From an uncultured Christensenella sp. (lineage in GTDB: Bacteria; Bacillota; Clostridia; Christensenellales; Pumilibacteraceae): 64,000 nt of DNA. The notes beneath the pieces are model-generated. The model did no database searches, was not told the DNA's origin, and worked only from the letters and a program-made list of their open reading frames with translations. The stretch is taken from contig CAJTTD010000009.1 of NCBI GenBank assembly GCA_910579205.1, positions 31,388-95,387 on the forward strand, written 5' to 3'. Below are positions 8,438-16,455 of this stretch, piece after piece. The translations under genes were made by a program, and so were the position numbers. Each line of letters begins with the position of its first letter. Position 1 is the first letter of the stretch.

Positions 8438-8623
8438 TTACCAGCTCGACTTCTTTACGCCGGGGATCTCTCCCTTGTACGCAAGTTCGCGAAAGCAAAT
8501 TCTGCATATGCCGTACTTTTTAAGAACGGAATGCGGACGGCCGCAAATACTGCAACGCGTGTACGCGCGGGTGCTGTACTTGGGCGTTCTTTGCTGTTTA
8601 TTGATCATCGCCTTTTTAGCCAT
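8438..8623 (-). CDS. rpsN: 30S ribosomal protein S14, zinc type
   Basis: Head protein of the 30S subunit. The 61-residue length and four cysteines (24, 27, 40, 43 in CSIC...CRIC) identify the short zinc-binding type Z form typical of Firmicutes, rather than the roughly 90-residue zinc-free form. It ends VKKSSW as is typical for type Z. The gene lies between rplE and rpsH. Confidence 0.98.
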   Translation of the reverse strand: MAKKAMINKQQRTPKYSTRAYTRCSICGRPHSVLKKYGICRICFRELAYKGEIPGVKKSSW

Positions 8624-8633
8624 AATTCACTCC

Positions 8634-9260
8634 TTAATTTTTGAAGGGCATACCGAGCTTGGTAAGCAACAACTTAGCGTCCTCGTCCGTCTGCGCCGTA
8701 GTTACAACGTCAACGTCGAAGCCGCGGATCTTTTCTATAAGTTCGTATGCGATCTCGGGGAATATAGTCTGATCTTTGATACCCAGCGCATAATTGCCGC
8801 GACCGTCAAACGATTTGCCCGATATTCCGCGGAAGTCTCTTACGCGCGGAAGAGCTATCGAGACGAGCCTGTCTATAAACTCGTAAGCCATTTCGCCGCG
8901 AAGCGTAACTTTTATCGCTATGGACTGACCTTCGCGAAGCTTGAAGTTACTGACCGACTTTTTGGCTTTTACGAGAACGCTCTTTTGTCCCGCGATCGCC
9001 TCAAGCTCGGCTTGCGCGAGCTGGATGCTCTTGGAATTGTCTTTGATGTCGCCTAACCGCATGTTGAGAACTACTTTCTCTACTCTCGGCACCTGGTTCA
9101 CGTTTTTGTAGCCGCGCTCTTTCATGAGTTGCGGTACTATCTCGGTGCGATAGCGGCGACGGAGGCGGTAACGCTCCGGATTGTTCGATTTTACGGGCGC
9201 GCCGCTCGCTTTTGCGGCTTTGCTTTCGCTCGCCTTGGCTTTGGTCGCTTTTTCTGCCAT
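8634..9260 (-). CDS. rplE: 50S ribosomal protein L5 with low-complexity N-terminal extension
   Basis: 5S rRNA-binding protein of the central protuberance. The conserved L5 domain starts near residue 30 (RYRLRRRYRTEIVPQLMKER) and includes KVVLNMRLGDIKDN and RVRDFRGISGKSFDGRGNYA. At 208 residues it is about 28 longer than the usual 179-180 because of a Lys/Ala/Ser-rich N-terminus (MAEKATKAKASESKAAKASG). The extension is in frame with a good ribosome-binding site (AAGGAGTAAAGGGTA), so it is probably translated. It directly abuts the similarly biased tail of L24. Confidence 0.97.
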   Translation of the reverse strand: MAEKATKAKASESKAAKASGAPVKSNNPERYRLRRRYRTEIVPQLMKERGYKNVNQVPRVEKVVLNMRLGDIKDNSKSIQLAQAELEAIAGQKSVLVKAKKSVSNFKLREGQSIAIKVTLRGEMAYEFIDRLVSIALPRVRDFRGISGKSFDGRGNYALGIKDQTIFPEIAYELIEKIRGFDVDVVTTAQTDEDAKLLLTKLGMPFKN

Positions 9261-9266
9261 TACCCT

Positions 9267-9818
9267 TTACTCCTTACTTGTTTTACCGTCCGACTCTTCG
9301 CCGACGGGAACTTCTTTGGTTGCCGTCTTTTTGGCGGCGGGTTTTTTCGCGGTCTTCTTTACCGTCGTTTTTTCTTCCGCCGTTTCGGGCGCGGCGACGG
9401 TTTCGGACTCTTGCTCTTTTACTTCGGCTTCGGCATTGGCTTTAGTCGTTTTTTTAGCTTTTTTGTCCGCTTTTTTCTTGGTCTTTTCGGCTTTGAGCGC
9501 CGCGTCGAGGCTGGCTTCGCACTTGGCGCATATGCGCGCGTTTTTGCCGTCTATAACTTGATGGCGTACGCGCACGCTCTTTCCGCACGACGGGCATACG
9601 ATCTGAACGTTGCTCACGTCGATGGGAGCTTCGACCTTCTTTTTGCCCGACTGTTCGTTTGCCGAACGCGCTTTGTAGTGGTGCGTAGCAATGTTTATGC
9701 CCTCTACCAATACTTTTCCGCTTTTGGGATCGGTGGCAAGTATTTTGCCCGTTTTGCCCTTATCCTTGCCGGTCAAAACTTTTACGTTATCGCCTTTTCT
9801 GACATTGAGGTTTTTCAT
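9267..9818 (-). CDS. rplX: 50S ribosomal protein L24 with long charged C-terminal extension
   Basis: Assembly-initiator protein of the 50S subunit. Residues 1-103 are a complete L24: KOW motif (VRKGDNVKVLTGKDKGKTGK) and a zinc-ribbon-like C-terminus with cysteines 75, 78, 97 and 100. Residues 105-183 are an extra tail rich in Lys, Ala, Thr and Glu (AEKTKKKADKKAKKTTKANA, later VKKTAKKPAAKKTATKEV). Family members are usually 100-115 residues. The tail resembles histone-H1-like or disordered basic linkers; its function is unknown. Confidence 0.97.
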   Translation of the reverse strand: MKNLNVRKGDNVKVLTGKDKGKTGKILATDPKSGKVLVEGINIATHHYKARSANEQSGKKKVEAPIDVSNVQIVCPSCGKSVRVRHQVIDGKNARICAKCEASLDAALKAEKTKKKADKKAKKTTKANAEAEVKEQESETVAAPETAEEKTTVKKTAKKPAAKKTATKEVPVGEESDGKTSKE

Positions 9819-9831
9819 TTCCGATCCTCCG

Positions 9832-10200
9832 TTACAGCACTTCGGGCGCCAAAGATATTATCTTTGTGAAGTCGCGGTCGCGCAGCTCGCGGGCTATCGG
9901 TCCGAAGATACGCGTGCCGCGGGGCTGTTTTTGATTGTCTATTATAACTGCTGCGTTGTCGTCGAAACGGATATGCGAACCGTCGGGACGGTTTACGCCT
10001 TGGTGAGTGCGCACTATGACAGCCTTTACGACGTCGCCTTTTTTAACGGTGCCGCCGGGCTGCGCCGATTTGACGGAAGCCGTGATTATATCGCCGATAT
10101 TGCCGCTTCTGCGGAACGAACCGCCCATGACCTGTATGCACATGATCTCTTTCGCGCCCGTGTTGTCGGCGACTTTAAGATACGATTGAGGTTGTACCAT
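9832..10200 (-). CDS. rplN: 50S ribosomal protein L14
   Basis: 50S protein forming bridges to the 30S subunit and binding the silencing factor RsfS. The 122-residue product begins MVQPQSYLKVADNTGAKEIM and has the family signature KGDVVKAVIVRTHQGVNRPD. AAGGAGTAAATC precedes the ATG. It is located between rpsQ and rplX as in other S10-spc clusters. Confidence 0.98.
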   Translation of the reverse strand: MVQPQSYLKVADNTGAKEIMCIQVMGGSFRRSGNIGDIITASVKSAQPGGTVKKGDVVKAVIVRTHQGVNRPDGSHIRFDDNAAVIIDNQKQPRGTRIFGPIARELRDRDFTKIISLAPEVL

Positions 10201-10230
10201 GATTTACTCCTTAACGCTTGTCTCTGCGTC

Positions 10231-10491
10231 TTATTTTGCTTTCTCGACGATACGCTGTACGCGCCAGCATTTGTCTTTGGAAATGGGACGCGTTTCTACG
10301 ATCTCCACTTTGTCGCCTACGCCGCACTCGTTGTTCTCGTCGTGCGCTTTGAAGCGCTTGGTACGGGTAACCGTCTTTTTGTAAAGCGGGTGCTTGTACT
10401 TTTCGATGACGTTTACCACTACCGTTTTATCCATTTTGCTCGATACGACCACGCCTTCGCGCGTCTTTCTCTCGTTACGCTCGGTACCCAT
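10231..10491 (-). CDS. rpsQ: 30S ribosomal protein S17
   Basis: OB-fold protein binding 16S rRNA helices 7 and 11. The 86-residue product contains GVVVSSKMDKTVVVNVIEKY, KHPLYKKTVTRTKRFKAHDE and the C-terminal VEIVETRPISKDKCWRVQRI. The ATG overlaps the last base of the rpmC stop codon, so translation is probably coupled. Confidence 0.98.
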   Translation of the reverse strand: MGTERNERKTREGVVVSSKMDKTVVVNVIEKYKHPLYKKTVTRTKRFKAHDENNECGVGDKVEIVETRPISKDKCWRVQRIVEKAK

Positions 10492-10700
10492 TACTTGGCC
10501 TCCTTGCCGGCGCGGAGTTCGCGCTCTCTTATGACCGTTTTAACGCGCGCAATATCGCGTCTTACGTTTTGGATCTGCATGGGATTTGCAAGCTGACCCG
10601 TCGCGTGGGAAAACCGAAGATTGAACAGTTCGGTTTTGAGCGACGCGAGCTTCTGCTGCAATTCCTCGTCTTTCAACTCATGAACTTTTTCTTTCATCAT
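10491..10700 (-). CDS. rpmC: 50S ribosomal protein L29
   Basis: Two-helix protein at the peptide exit tunnel that forms part of the SRP and trigger-factor docking site. The 69-residue product has the family pattern ELKDEELQQKLASLKTELFN and LRFSHATGQLANPMQIQNVR. Its start overlaps the rplP stop by four bases and its stop overlaps the rpsQ start by one base. Confidence 0.98.
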   Translation of the reverse strand: MMKEKVHELKDEELQQKLASLKTELFNLRFSHATGQLANPMQIQNVRRDIARVKTVIRERELRAGKEAK

Positions 10701-11167
10701 TCGACCTCCTTAACTTCGTCGGCGGAAACCGCGTTTTCGGTCGCAACTTGCTGTTCGGCTTCTTCCTTCTTTACTATTTTGCAGCGCACGGGAAGCTTAT
10801 AGGACGACAAGCGCAACGCTTCGCGCGCTACCGCGTCCGATACGCCCGCTATCTCGAACATGACCGTGCCGGGTCTTACTACAGCCGCCCAGTATTCGGG
10901 CGCGCCTTTACCGCTACCCATACGGGTGTCGGCGGGCTTTTTGGAGTACGGTTTGTGCGGGAATATGCATATCCATACTTTGCCGCCGCGCTTGGTGTAA
11001 CGCGTCATGGCTACACGAGCTGCTTCTATCTGGTTGGAAGTGATACGACCGGGATCCATGCTCACAAGCGCGTATTCGCCGTAAGCGATGGTGTTGCCGC
11101 GCGTGGCTTTGCCCTTCATTCTTCCGCGTTGAACTCTGCGGTGCTTTACTTTATTGGGCGCTAACAT
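10697..11167 (-). CDS. rplP: 50S ribosomal protein L16
   Basis: 50S protein near the A site that helps position tRNA. The product begins MLAPNKVKHRRVQRGRMKGK and has GRITSNQIEAARVAMTRYTK and VRPGTVMFEIAGVSDAVARE. At 156 residues it is 10-15 longer than typical, with an acidic C-terminal tail (KKEEAEQQVATENAVSADEV) after the conserved KLPVRCKIV. It is the third r-protein in this cluster with a non-standard tail. Confidence 0.97.
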   Translation of the reverse strand: MLAPNKVKHRRVQRGRMKGKATRGNTIAYGEYALVSMDPGRITSNQIEAARVAMTRYTKRGGKVWICIFPHKPYSKKPADTRMGSGKGAPEYWAAVVRPGTVMFEIAGVSDAVAREALRLSSYKLPVRCKIVKKEEAEQQVATENAVSADEVKEVE

Positions 11168-11168
11168 A

Positions 11169-11849
11169 TTATTCGCCCTCCTTAACTGTATTGTGTGCGG
11201 CTGCGGCGGCTTGGCTCGCGCTCAAAACGTCGCCTTTGTATATCCACACTTTTACGCCGAGCACGCCGAACGTGGTCTGAGCGATGCAGAAACCGTAATC
11301 GATATCGGCGCGAAGCGTTTGCAGGGGTATAGACCCTTCTTGATAATGCTCGGCACGGGCGATCTCCGCTCCGTCCAATCTGCCGCCGACCATGACTTTA
11401 ACGCCCTTAGCGCCCGCGTGCATAGCTTTGCTCATCGCTTGCTTCATTGTGCGGCGGAAGAACGCGCGCTTTTCAAGCTGAGCCGCAATGCTCTCGGCGA
11501 GCAGTTTGGCGTTGAGGTCGGGATGCTTTACCTCTATGATGTTGACGTATATCTTTTTTCCGCCCGTCAATTTTTCGAGGTTTCTCTTAAGCTCGTCTAC
11601 TCCGACGTGCTTTTGACCTATTATCTTGCCGGGGAATTGCGAGTGTATGGAAACCTGTACTTTGCCTTGCGGACGTTCGATGATCACTTTGGATATGCCG
11701 CACGTCTTGTACTTGTTTTCTATAAACTCGCGGATCTTATGATCTTCGAGGATAAACGCCGCAAACTCTTGCTTGCCCGCATACCACTGCGAATTCCATT
11801 TTTCGTTGATGCCGACGCGCAAACCGTGAGGATTGACCTTCTGACCCAT
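11169..11849 (-). CDS. rpsC: 30S ribosomal protein S3
   Basis: 30S head protein with an N-terminal KH domain at the mRNA entry site. The 226-residue product begins MGQKVNPHGLRVGINEKWNS, shows the KH-region KVIIERPQGKVQVSIHSQFP with the GXXG-type PGKIIGQ, and ends with the domain containing GVKVMVGGRLDGAEIARAEH. GGAGGATAAATA precedes the ATG. The stop is directly followed by the rplP start. Confidence 0.98.
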   Translation of the reverse strand: MGQKVNPHGLRVGINEKWNSQWYAGKQEFAAFILEDHKIREFIENKYKTCGISKVIIERPQGKVQVSIHSQFPGKIIGQKHVGVDELKRNLEKLTGGKKIYVNIIEVKHPDLNAKLLAESIAAQLEKRAFFRRTMKQAMSKAMHAGAKGVKVMVGGRLDGAEIARAEHYQEGSIPLQTLRADIDYGFCIAQTTFGVLGVKVWIYKGDVLSASQAAAAAHNTVKEGE

Positions 11850-11851
11850 GA

Positions 11852-12244
11852 TTATTTATCCTCCTTGGTGTCGAGAATGACGGTGATATGGCTCGTGCGC
11901 TTTAAAATATGATGCGCTCTGCCTTTGCTTACGGGTTGAAAACGTTTGAGCGTAGGACCTTGGTCCGCAAACGCCTCCGCGACGAAAAGATCGTCAACGG
12001 AAAGACCCTTGTTGTGCTCGGCGTTGGCTGCGGCGGAATTGAGCACTTTGAAAACGGGCTCGCTTGCCGCTTTGGGCGTGGCTTGAAGTATAGCCATCGC
12101 TTCGCCGACCGATTTACCGCGTATCAGCGCAAGCACTATGCGAACTTTGTCGGGAGCAATGCGCACATGACGCGCTACGGCGTAAGCACGCTGTTCGCGC
12201 GTCGCCTTTACTCTTTCGGCTTTTTCTTTCATTCTTGTAGCCAT
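11852..12244 (-). CDS. rplV: 50S ribosomal protein L22
   Basis: 50S protein lining the exit tunnel. I place the start at 12244 because ATAAGGAGACAAGT lies just before that ATG, giving 130 residues beginning MATRMKEKAERV; a longer reading frame begins inside rpsS but lacks support. Conserved stretches are HVRIAPDKVRIVLALIRGKS and LKRFQPVSKGRAHHILKRTS. The N-terminal 17 residues are a charged extension relative to many L22 proteins (about 110 residues). Confidence 0.96.
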   Translation of the reverse strand: MATRMKEKAERVKATREQRAYAVARHVRIAPDKVRIVLALIRGKSVGEAMAILQATPKAASEPVFKVLNSAAANAEHNKGLSVDDLFVAEAFADQGPTLKRFQPVSKGRAHHILKRTSHITVILDTKEDK

Positions 12245-12254
12245 ACTTGTCTCC

Positions 12255-12533
12255 TTATCTGCCCTTGGTCGTTTTTTCGCCCGCATGACCCAAGAAGGTG
12301 CGCGTAGGGGCGAATTCGCCTAACTTATGTCCGACCATATCTGTCGTAACATAGACGGGAACGAACTTTTTGCCGTTGTGTACGGCAAAAGTCAAGCCCA
12401 CGAACTCGGGGAATATCGTCGATGCGCGCGACCATGTTTTGATGGGGCGTTTGTCGGCGACTGCTGCCATCGCCTCGGCTTTTTTCATAAGCTTGGCGTC
12501 AACAAAATAACCTTTTTTAGTCGATCTTGACAT
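12255..12533 (-). CDS. rpsS: 30S ribosomal protein S19
   Basis: 30S head protein that forms a complex with S13. The 92-residue product begins MSRSTKKGYFVDAKLMKKAE and carries the family signature VTTDMVGHKLGEFAPTRTFL. It starts 13 bases after the rplB stop; GGAGCGAAGAAAA precedes the ATG. Confidence 0.98.
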   Translation of the reverse strand: MSRSTKKGYFVDAKLMKKAEAMAAVADKRPIKTWSRASTIFPEFVGLTFAVHNGKKFVPVYVTTDMVGHKLGEFAPTRTFLGHAGEKTTKGR

Positions 12534-12546
12534 TTTTCTTCGCTCC

Positions 12547-13374
12547 TTAATTTATGCGCTTGACAATGAACTTGTCGGAAGCCTTGTGCTTGGCTCTGGT
12601 CTTTTTGCCGAGCGTCGGCTTGCCCCAAGGCGATACGGGACTGGGTCTGCCTATCGGACTCTTACCCTCGCCGCCTCCATGCGGGTGATCGCAAGGGTTC
12701 ATGACTACGCCGCGCACCGTCGGTTTGACGCCCATGTGGCGTTTTCTGCCCGCTTTGCCCAAGGATACGAGCTCGTGGTCGAGATTGCCTACTTGACCTA
12801 CGGTCGCCTTGCAGCGTTGCAGCACCATGCGCATTTCGCCCGAAGGCAGTCTAAGCGTAGCGTACTTGCCTTCTTTTGCCATGAGCTGTGCCGCCGCGCC
12901 CGCCGTGCGTGCCATTTGACCGCCTCTGCCGGGCAACAGTTCGATGTTGTGAACGAGCGTACCTACGGGGATGTTGGCAAGCGGCAAGCAGTTGCCCGCT
13001 TTTATATCCGCCGTTTCGCCCGATACCACGGTATCGCCCTTTTGCAGACCGAGCGGAGCGAGTATATAACGCTTTTCTCCGTCCGCGTAATTCAAAAGCG
13101 CGATGAACGCCGTGCGGTTGGGGTCGTATTCTACCGTTGCGACGCGCGCGGGGATGTTGTCCTTATTGCGCTTGAAGTCTATCACACGGTATTTTTGTCT
13201 GTTTCCGCCGCCTATGTGTCTTACGGTGATCTTGCCGGTAAAGTTGCGGCCGCCGTGGCGGTTTTGCTCTCTGAGCAGCGGCTTGTAAGGCTTGTCGCCC
13301 GTCAGCTCGCTCGCCGCAATGACCGTTTTAAAACGCGTACCCGGCGTAATGGGTTTATATCTCTTAATAGCCAT
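12547..13374 (-). CDS. rplB: 50S ribosomal protein L2
   Basis: Core 50S protein needed for peptidyl-transferase activity and subunit association. The 275-residue product is family length, with TPGTRFKTVIAASELTGDKP at the start, the GGRNFTGKITVRHIGGGNRQ stretch, and the catalytic-region signature VVMNPCDHPHGGGEGKSPIG including the invariant histidine. AGGAGATGAATC precedes the ATG. Confidence 0.99.
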   Translation of the reverse strand: MAIKRYKPITPGTRFKTVIAASELTGDKPYKPLLREQNRHGGRNFTGKITVRHIGGGNRQKYRVIDFKRNKDNIPARVATVEYDPNRTAFIALLNYADGEKRYILAPLGLQKGDTVVSGETADIKAGNCLPLANIPVGTLVHNIELLPGRGGQMARTAGAAAQLMAKEGKYATLRLPSGEMRMVLQRCKATVGQVGNLDHELVSLGKAGRKRHMGVKPTVRGVVMNPCDHPHGGGEGKSPIGRPSPVSPWGKPTLGKKTRAKHKASDKFIVKRIN

Positions 13375-13387
13375 GATTCATCTCCTA

Positions 13388-13678
13388 TTACGAAAGGGTC
13401 TCGAAGAACGGGATCGCCTTCGACGAAGCGGCAAGCGTAACATACGCTTTTTTGCCTTTGGCTGTGTAGCCGCCCGTTCTGCCCTGCCTTTTGTACTTGC
13501 CGCGAACGTTGACTACGTTTACCGATTCGACCTTAACGTCGAACACCGATTCGACCGCCGCTTTTATCTGCTTTTTGTCGGCGCGTACGTCCACCATGAA
13601 CGCATAGCGTTTGGCGGCTATCGCGTCGTTTGCTTTTTCCGTAAGAACCGGTCTGATGATTATATCCTCTGCCGTCAT
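13388..13678 (-). CDS. rplW: 50S ribosomal protein L23
   Basis: Exit-tunnel protein that docks SRP and trigger factor. The 96-residue product has AEDIIIRPVLTEKANDAIAA, VDVRADKKQIKAAVESVFDV and the loop RGKYKRQGRTGGYTAKGKKA. Its ATG overlaps the rplD stop by one base (TAATG arrangement). Confidence 0.98.
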   Translation of the reverse strand: MTAEDIIIRPVLTEKANDAIAAKRYAFMVDVRADKKQIKAAVESVFDVKVESVNVVNVRGKYKRQGRTGGYTAKGKKAYVTLAASSKAIPFFETLS

Positions 13679-14319
13679 TATTGCGCAGCGACCTCCTTTT
13701 CGGTATATTTCTTTTCAAGCGCTTTTACAGCGTCCACCGTTGTCAAAAGCACGGTGTTGGCAACTATGTCGTATACGCCGAGCTGTTCGCTCGCGGCAGT
13801 GCGCACGTTGGGTATGTTGCGCGCAGCGCGTATCGCGTTGGTATTGCCGTCGGGAAGAACAAGCAGCACGCGGCTTTCTATCTTGAGAGCTTTGAGCACT
13901 TGCGCCATCTGCTTGGTCTTAGGCTCGATGTCGAGCTTGTCCAAAACTACGATGCTTCCGTCCGAAACCTTGGCGGACAGCGCGCTCGTGATAGCCGTCA
14001 TGCGAACGAGCTTGTTCACCTTTTTGCGGAACGAGCGGGGCTTGGGCGCAAAAACTACGCCGCCGCCCTTCCATTGGGGCGCTCTTATAGAGCCTTGGCG
14101 GGCGTTACCCGTGCCCTTTTGACGCCACGGCTTTTTGCCGCCGCCGCGTACTTCCGTACGGGTAAGCGCGCTTTTGGTGCCTTGGCGGGCGTTAGCCATT
14201 TGAGCGACTACTACTTGATGGATGAGCGGTTCGTTGTACTCGACGCCGAAAACGCTGTCGTCAAGTTCCATAGTGCCGGCGGATGTGCCGTCTTGTTTGT
14301 ATATCTTAATGGTAGGCAT
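13678..14319 (-). CDS. rplD: 50S ribosomal protein L4
   Basis: 50S protein whose extended loop reaches the exit tunnel; in E. coli it autoregulates the S10 operon. The 213-residue product has the loop region KSALTRTEVRGGGKKPWRQK followed by GTGNARQGSIRAPQWKGGGV, and a C-terminal globular domain with YDIVANTVLLTTVDAVKALE. Gene order rplC-rplD-rplW is standard. Confidence 0.98.
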   Translation of the reverse strand: MPTIKIYKQDGTSAGTMELDDSVFGVEYNEPLIHQVVVAQMANARQGTKSALTRTEVRGGGKKPWRQKGTGNARQGSIRAPQWKGGGVVFAPKPRSFRKKVNKLVRMTAITSALSAKVSDGSIVVLDKLDIEPKTKQMAQVLKALKIESRVLLVLPDGNTNAIRAARNIPNVRTAASEQLGVYDIVANTVLLTTVDAVKALEKKYTEKEVAAQ

Positions 14320-14344
14320 AATATCTCCTTAACTCCTCAAACGA

Positions 14345-14974
14345 TTATTTCACAGTCTCTTTGACGGTAACCAGACCGCCTTTGGGACCGGGAACGGCGC
14401 CGCGGATCAAAAGCACGCCTCTCGCGGCGTCCACCTTGACGACCTTGAGGTTTTGAATGGTAACATGCTCATGACCGTATTGACCGGGCATCTTGAGATT
14501 TTTGATACGGCGCGAGGGATTGGAGTTTGCACCCGTCGAGCCAACGCTGCGGTGAACGGGACCCGTACCGTGCGTCATTTTAAGGCGGTGGTGATTCCAA
14601 CGTTTGATAACGCCGGTAAAGCCGCGACCCTTGGTAGTGCCGGAGACGTCCACCATGTCGCCGTCGGCGAACATAGTGCAATCGATCACGCTACCCACTT
14701 GATACGCGTCGGCATTGTCGTAACGGAACTCGCGGAGATAACGCGCGGGCTTGGCTTTGCTCTTTTTAAACAGACCCGCTTCGGGTTTGTTGAGTTTGCC
14801 TTCTTTTATCTCGTCGTATGCGCAAACAACGGCGCTGTAACCGTTGCGGTCTACAGTGCGCGTGTCGACAACGGTCATGGGACCGCATTGCACGACGGTA
14901 ACGGGTATGGCGACGTCGTTTTCGCCGAATATTTGGGTCATGCCCAACTTCTTGCCTAATATAGCCTTCTTCAT
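14345..14974 (-). CDS. rplC: 50S ribosomal protein L3
   Basis: Early 50S assembly protein whose loop approaches the peptidyl-transferase centre. The 209-residue product begins MKKAILGKKLGMTQIFGEND and contains the family signature MVDVSGTTKGRGFTGVIKRW and the loop GTGPVHRSVGSTGANSNPSR. AAGGAGCTTATTGAC precedes the ATG. Confidence 0.98.
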   Translation of the reverse strand: MKKAILGKKLGMTQIFGENDVAIPVTVVQCGPMTVVDTRTVDRNGYSAVVCAYDEIKEGKLNKPEAGLFKKSKAKPARYLREFRYDNADAYQVGSVIDCTMFADGDMVDVSGTTKGRGFTGVIKRWNHHRLKMTHGTGPVHRSVGSTGANSNPSRRIKNLKMPGQYGHEHVTIQNLKVVKVDAARGVLLIRGAVPGPKGGLVTVKETVK

Positions 14975-14993
14975 GTCAATAAGCTCCTTATCG

Positions 14994-15302
14994 TTACAGC
15001 TTGATCTTGATGTCTACGCCCGAAGGGAGGTCTAAGCGCATAAGCGAATCGACCGTCTTTCCGGACGGACTGTAAATGTCGATCAAGCGCGAATACGTGC
15101 GAAGCTCGAACTGCTCGCGAGAATCCTTGTGCTTGTGCACCGAACGCAATATGGTAACCACCTCTTTTTGCGTGGGCAGCGGAATGGGACCGCATACCTT
15201 CGACCCCGTCTGCTTGGCGGCGTCTACGATCCTCTGCGCAGACGAGTCTACCAACTCGTGATCGTACGCTCTTAACTTGATCCTGATCTTTTGGCTGGAC
15301 AT
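14994..15302 (-). CDS. rpsJ: 30S ribosomal protein S10 (NusE)
   Basis: 30S head protein that also acts in transcription antitermination as NusE. The 102-residue product begins MSSQKIRIKLRAYDHELVDS and has GPIPLPTQKEVVTILRSVHK. AAGGAGAAGTAT precedes the ATG at 15302. It is the first gene of the ribosomal cluster, with a promoter at 15444-15472 and a roughly 135-nt leader. Confidence 0.99.
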   Translation of the reverse strand: MSSQKIRIKLRAYDHELVDSSAQRIVDAAKQTGSKVCGPIPLPTQKEVVTILRSVHKHKDSREQFELRTYSRLIDIYSPSGKTVDSLMRLDLPSGVDIKIKL

Positions 15303-15443
15303 ATACTTCTCCTTGTTGCCTATGGCATAGCCTTATGATAGCTACATTCACGCGCTCGGGCGTGCCGTTTTGCGGTAAATTTTTTGGGGCGTCGCGCCCC
15401 GTTTCCGTCAAAAAAATCAGCCGCTTTCGGCTGTAGCTTATCC
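15303..15443 (-). promoter_or_regulatory. Hairpin-rich 5' leader of the S10 operon
   Basis: Between the probable transcription start (about 15437) and rpsJ, three hairpins are visible on the minus strand. Stem CAGCCG/CGGCTG at 15418-15433 is followed by seven T residues and resembles a small intrinsic terminator or 5' cap hairpin at +5 to +20. GGGGCG/CGCCCC lies at 15386-15400 and CACGC/GCGTG at 15349-15364. E. coli S10 uses an L4-responsive leader; no homology to that structure is recognised, so regulation here is an inference. Confidence 0.6.
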
Positions 15444-15472
15444 ATTATATACGTTCCCCTTACGATTGTCAA
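15444..15472 (-). promoter_or_regulatory. Consensus sigma-A promoter of the S10 operon
   Basis: Reading the minus strand, TTGACA (15472-15467) and TATAAT (15449-15444) are both perfect consensus hexamers with a 17-bp spacer. Transcription would start near 15437 and run through the ribosomal cluster. Confidence 0.9.
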
Positions 15473-15657
15473 ATGATTTGCACCGCTTTTTTAAACTTTT
15501 TTACACGTTTATACGCCACATGACCGATAGCGCAACGCAAAAACCGCCCACGCTAACATATACGCGTCGCGGAGCTGCAAAGCGAATGTTTTCGCTTTCA
15601 TTATTATATATATAATATACAGCAAAACGTGGGGGTAGCGGGCGCGCCCTATGCGCT
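15473..15657. other. Gap between the VirD4-like operon and the S10 promoter
   Basis: No gene is seen. The minus strand holds a hairpin AAAGCGAA/TTCGCTTT at about 15583-15602 after the last gene of the upstream operon, but no T-run follows, so that operon may read through towards the S10 promoter. An AT-rich TATATATA tract lies at 15603-15620. Confidence 0.5.
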
Positions 15658-16446
15658 TTAAAGCACGCTCAACCCCGCGATCGTATCTATTGCGAGCGCA
15701 AAGATATCGAACGCCGCATGCGCGTCGGAATATTTAGTTATCTTGCACCACAGCACGCCGTCTTCCACAGTTATCCTGCTCTCTCGGGGGTCGTCGCACA
15801 TCATTTCCCAATCGGAAAGACTTTCGGCTATGCTTTCTTGCGCTGTCTCGAGCGACACGCCAAACTTTTGACTGATGTATTTGAGCGTTTTCCCGCTGTC
15901 CGAAAAATATGGATCATCGTTGCGCTCGGTCTTTTCTATCATAAACTTGCTTCCGTCGGGGTAACAGCGGTCTGTCCCGACGATGAGCCTTCCGTTTTCC
16001 ACCCGATAGCCGAACACGTTCTCGATTTTGTCTTCCGTTCTTTTGCGCGTTTCCTTCTTTTTTCCGCCGAGCGTCGTTCTGCTCGCTTTGGACGCGCGGT
16101 TTTGAATGCTTTCGTCAGCCAATATACGCGTTGCGGCAAGTATTTTCATATCCGACAAAATATCGCGCTTTCCGTCGACGCCGTCCGTATCGTCGTACGA
16201 AATGTCGTTGTCCTCGTTGCGCATTTCCCAATCGTATTTTTTGTCCGCTCTTACGCCCCACACGTCGTCGTTGTAAATGAGGTTTTCATACGACATGCCG
16301 CCACGATAAGCTAAGATATCGCGGTTTACCATACTCTCCACCAAAGAACGGGCTTCCGAATATCTGAGCTTAAAAACAAACTGTATTTCGGCGACCGTAG
16401 TATTCGGTCTTTTAAGCACGTACTCTTCTATCTTTGCTCTGTTCAC
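15658..16446 (-). CDS. Winged-helix (FtsK-gamma-like) protein, function unknown
   Basis: 262-residue protein, last gene of the DUF1292/ClpP/VirD4-like operon. Residues 1-60 (RAKIEEYVLKRPNTTVAEIQ, then FKLRYSEARSLVESMVNRDI) read as a winged helix similar to the FtsK gamma DNA-reading domain, suggesting DNA binding. The middle (100-160) is charged and variable; no further domain is recognised. The start is GTG at 16446, placed by AGGAGGGCGGA immediately before it and only nine bases after the upstream stop. A link to the motor encoded upstream (target recognition) is an inference from position and fold. Confidence 0.7.
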   Translation of the reverse strand: MNRAKIEEYVLKRPNTTVAEIQFVFKLRYSEARSLVESMVNRDILAYRGGMSYENLIYNDDVWGVRADKKYDWEMRNEDNDISYDDTDGVDGKRDILSDMKILAATRILADESIQNRASKASRTTLGGKKKETRKRTEDKIENVFGYRVENGRLIVGTDRCYPDGSKFMIEKTERNDDPYFSDSGKTLKYISQKFGVSLETAQESIAESLSDWEMMCDDPRESRITVEDGVLWCKITKYSDAHAAFDIFALAIDTIAGLSVL

Positions 16447-16455
16447 TCCGCCCTC

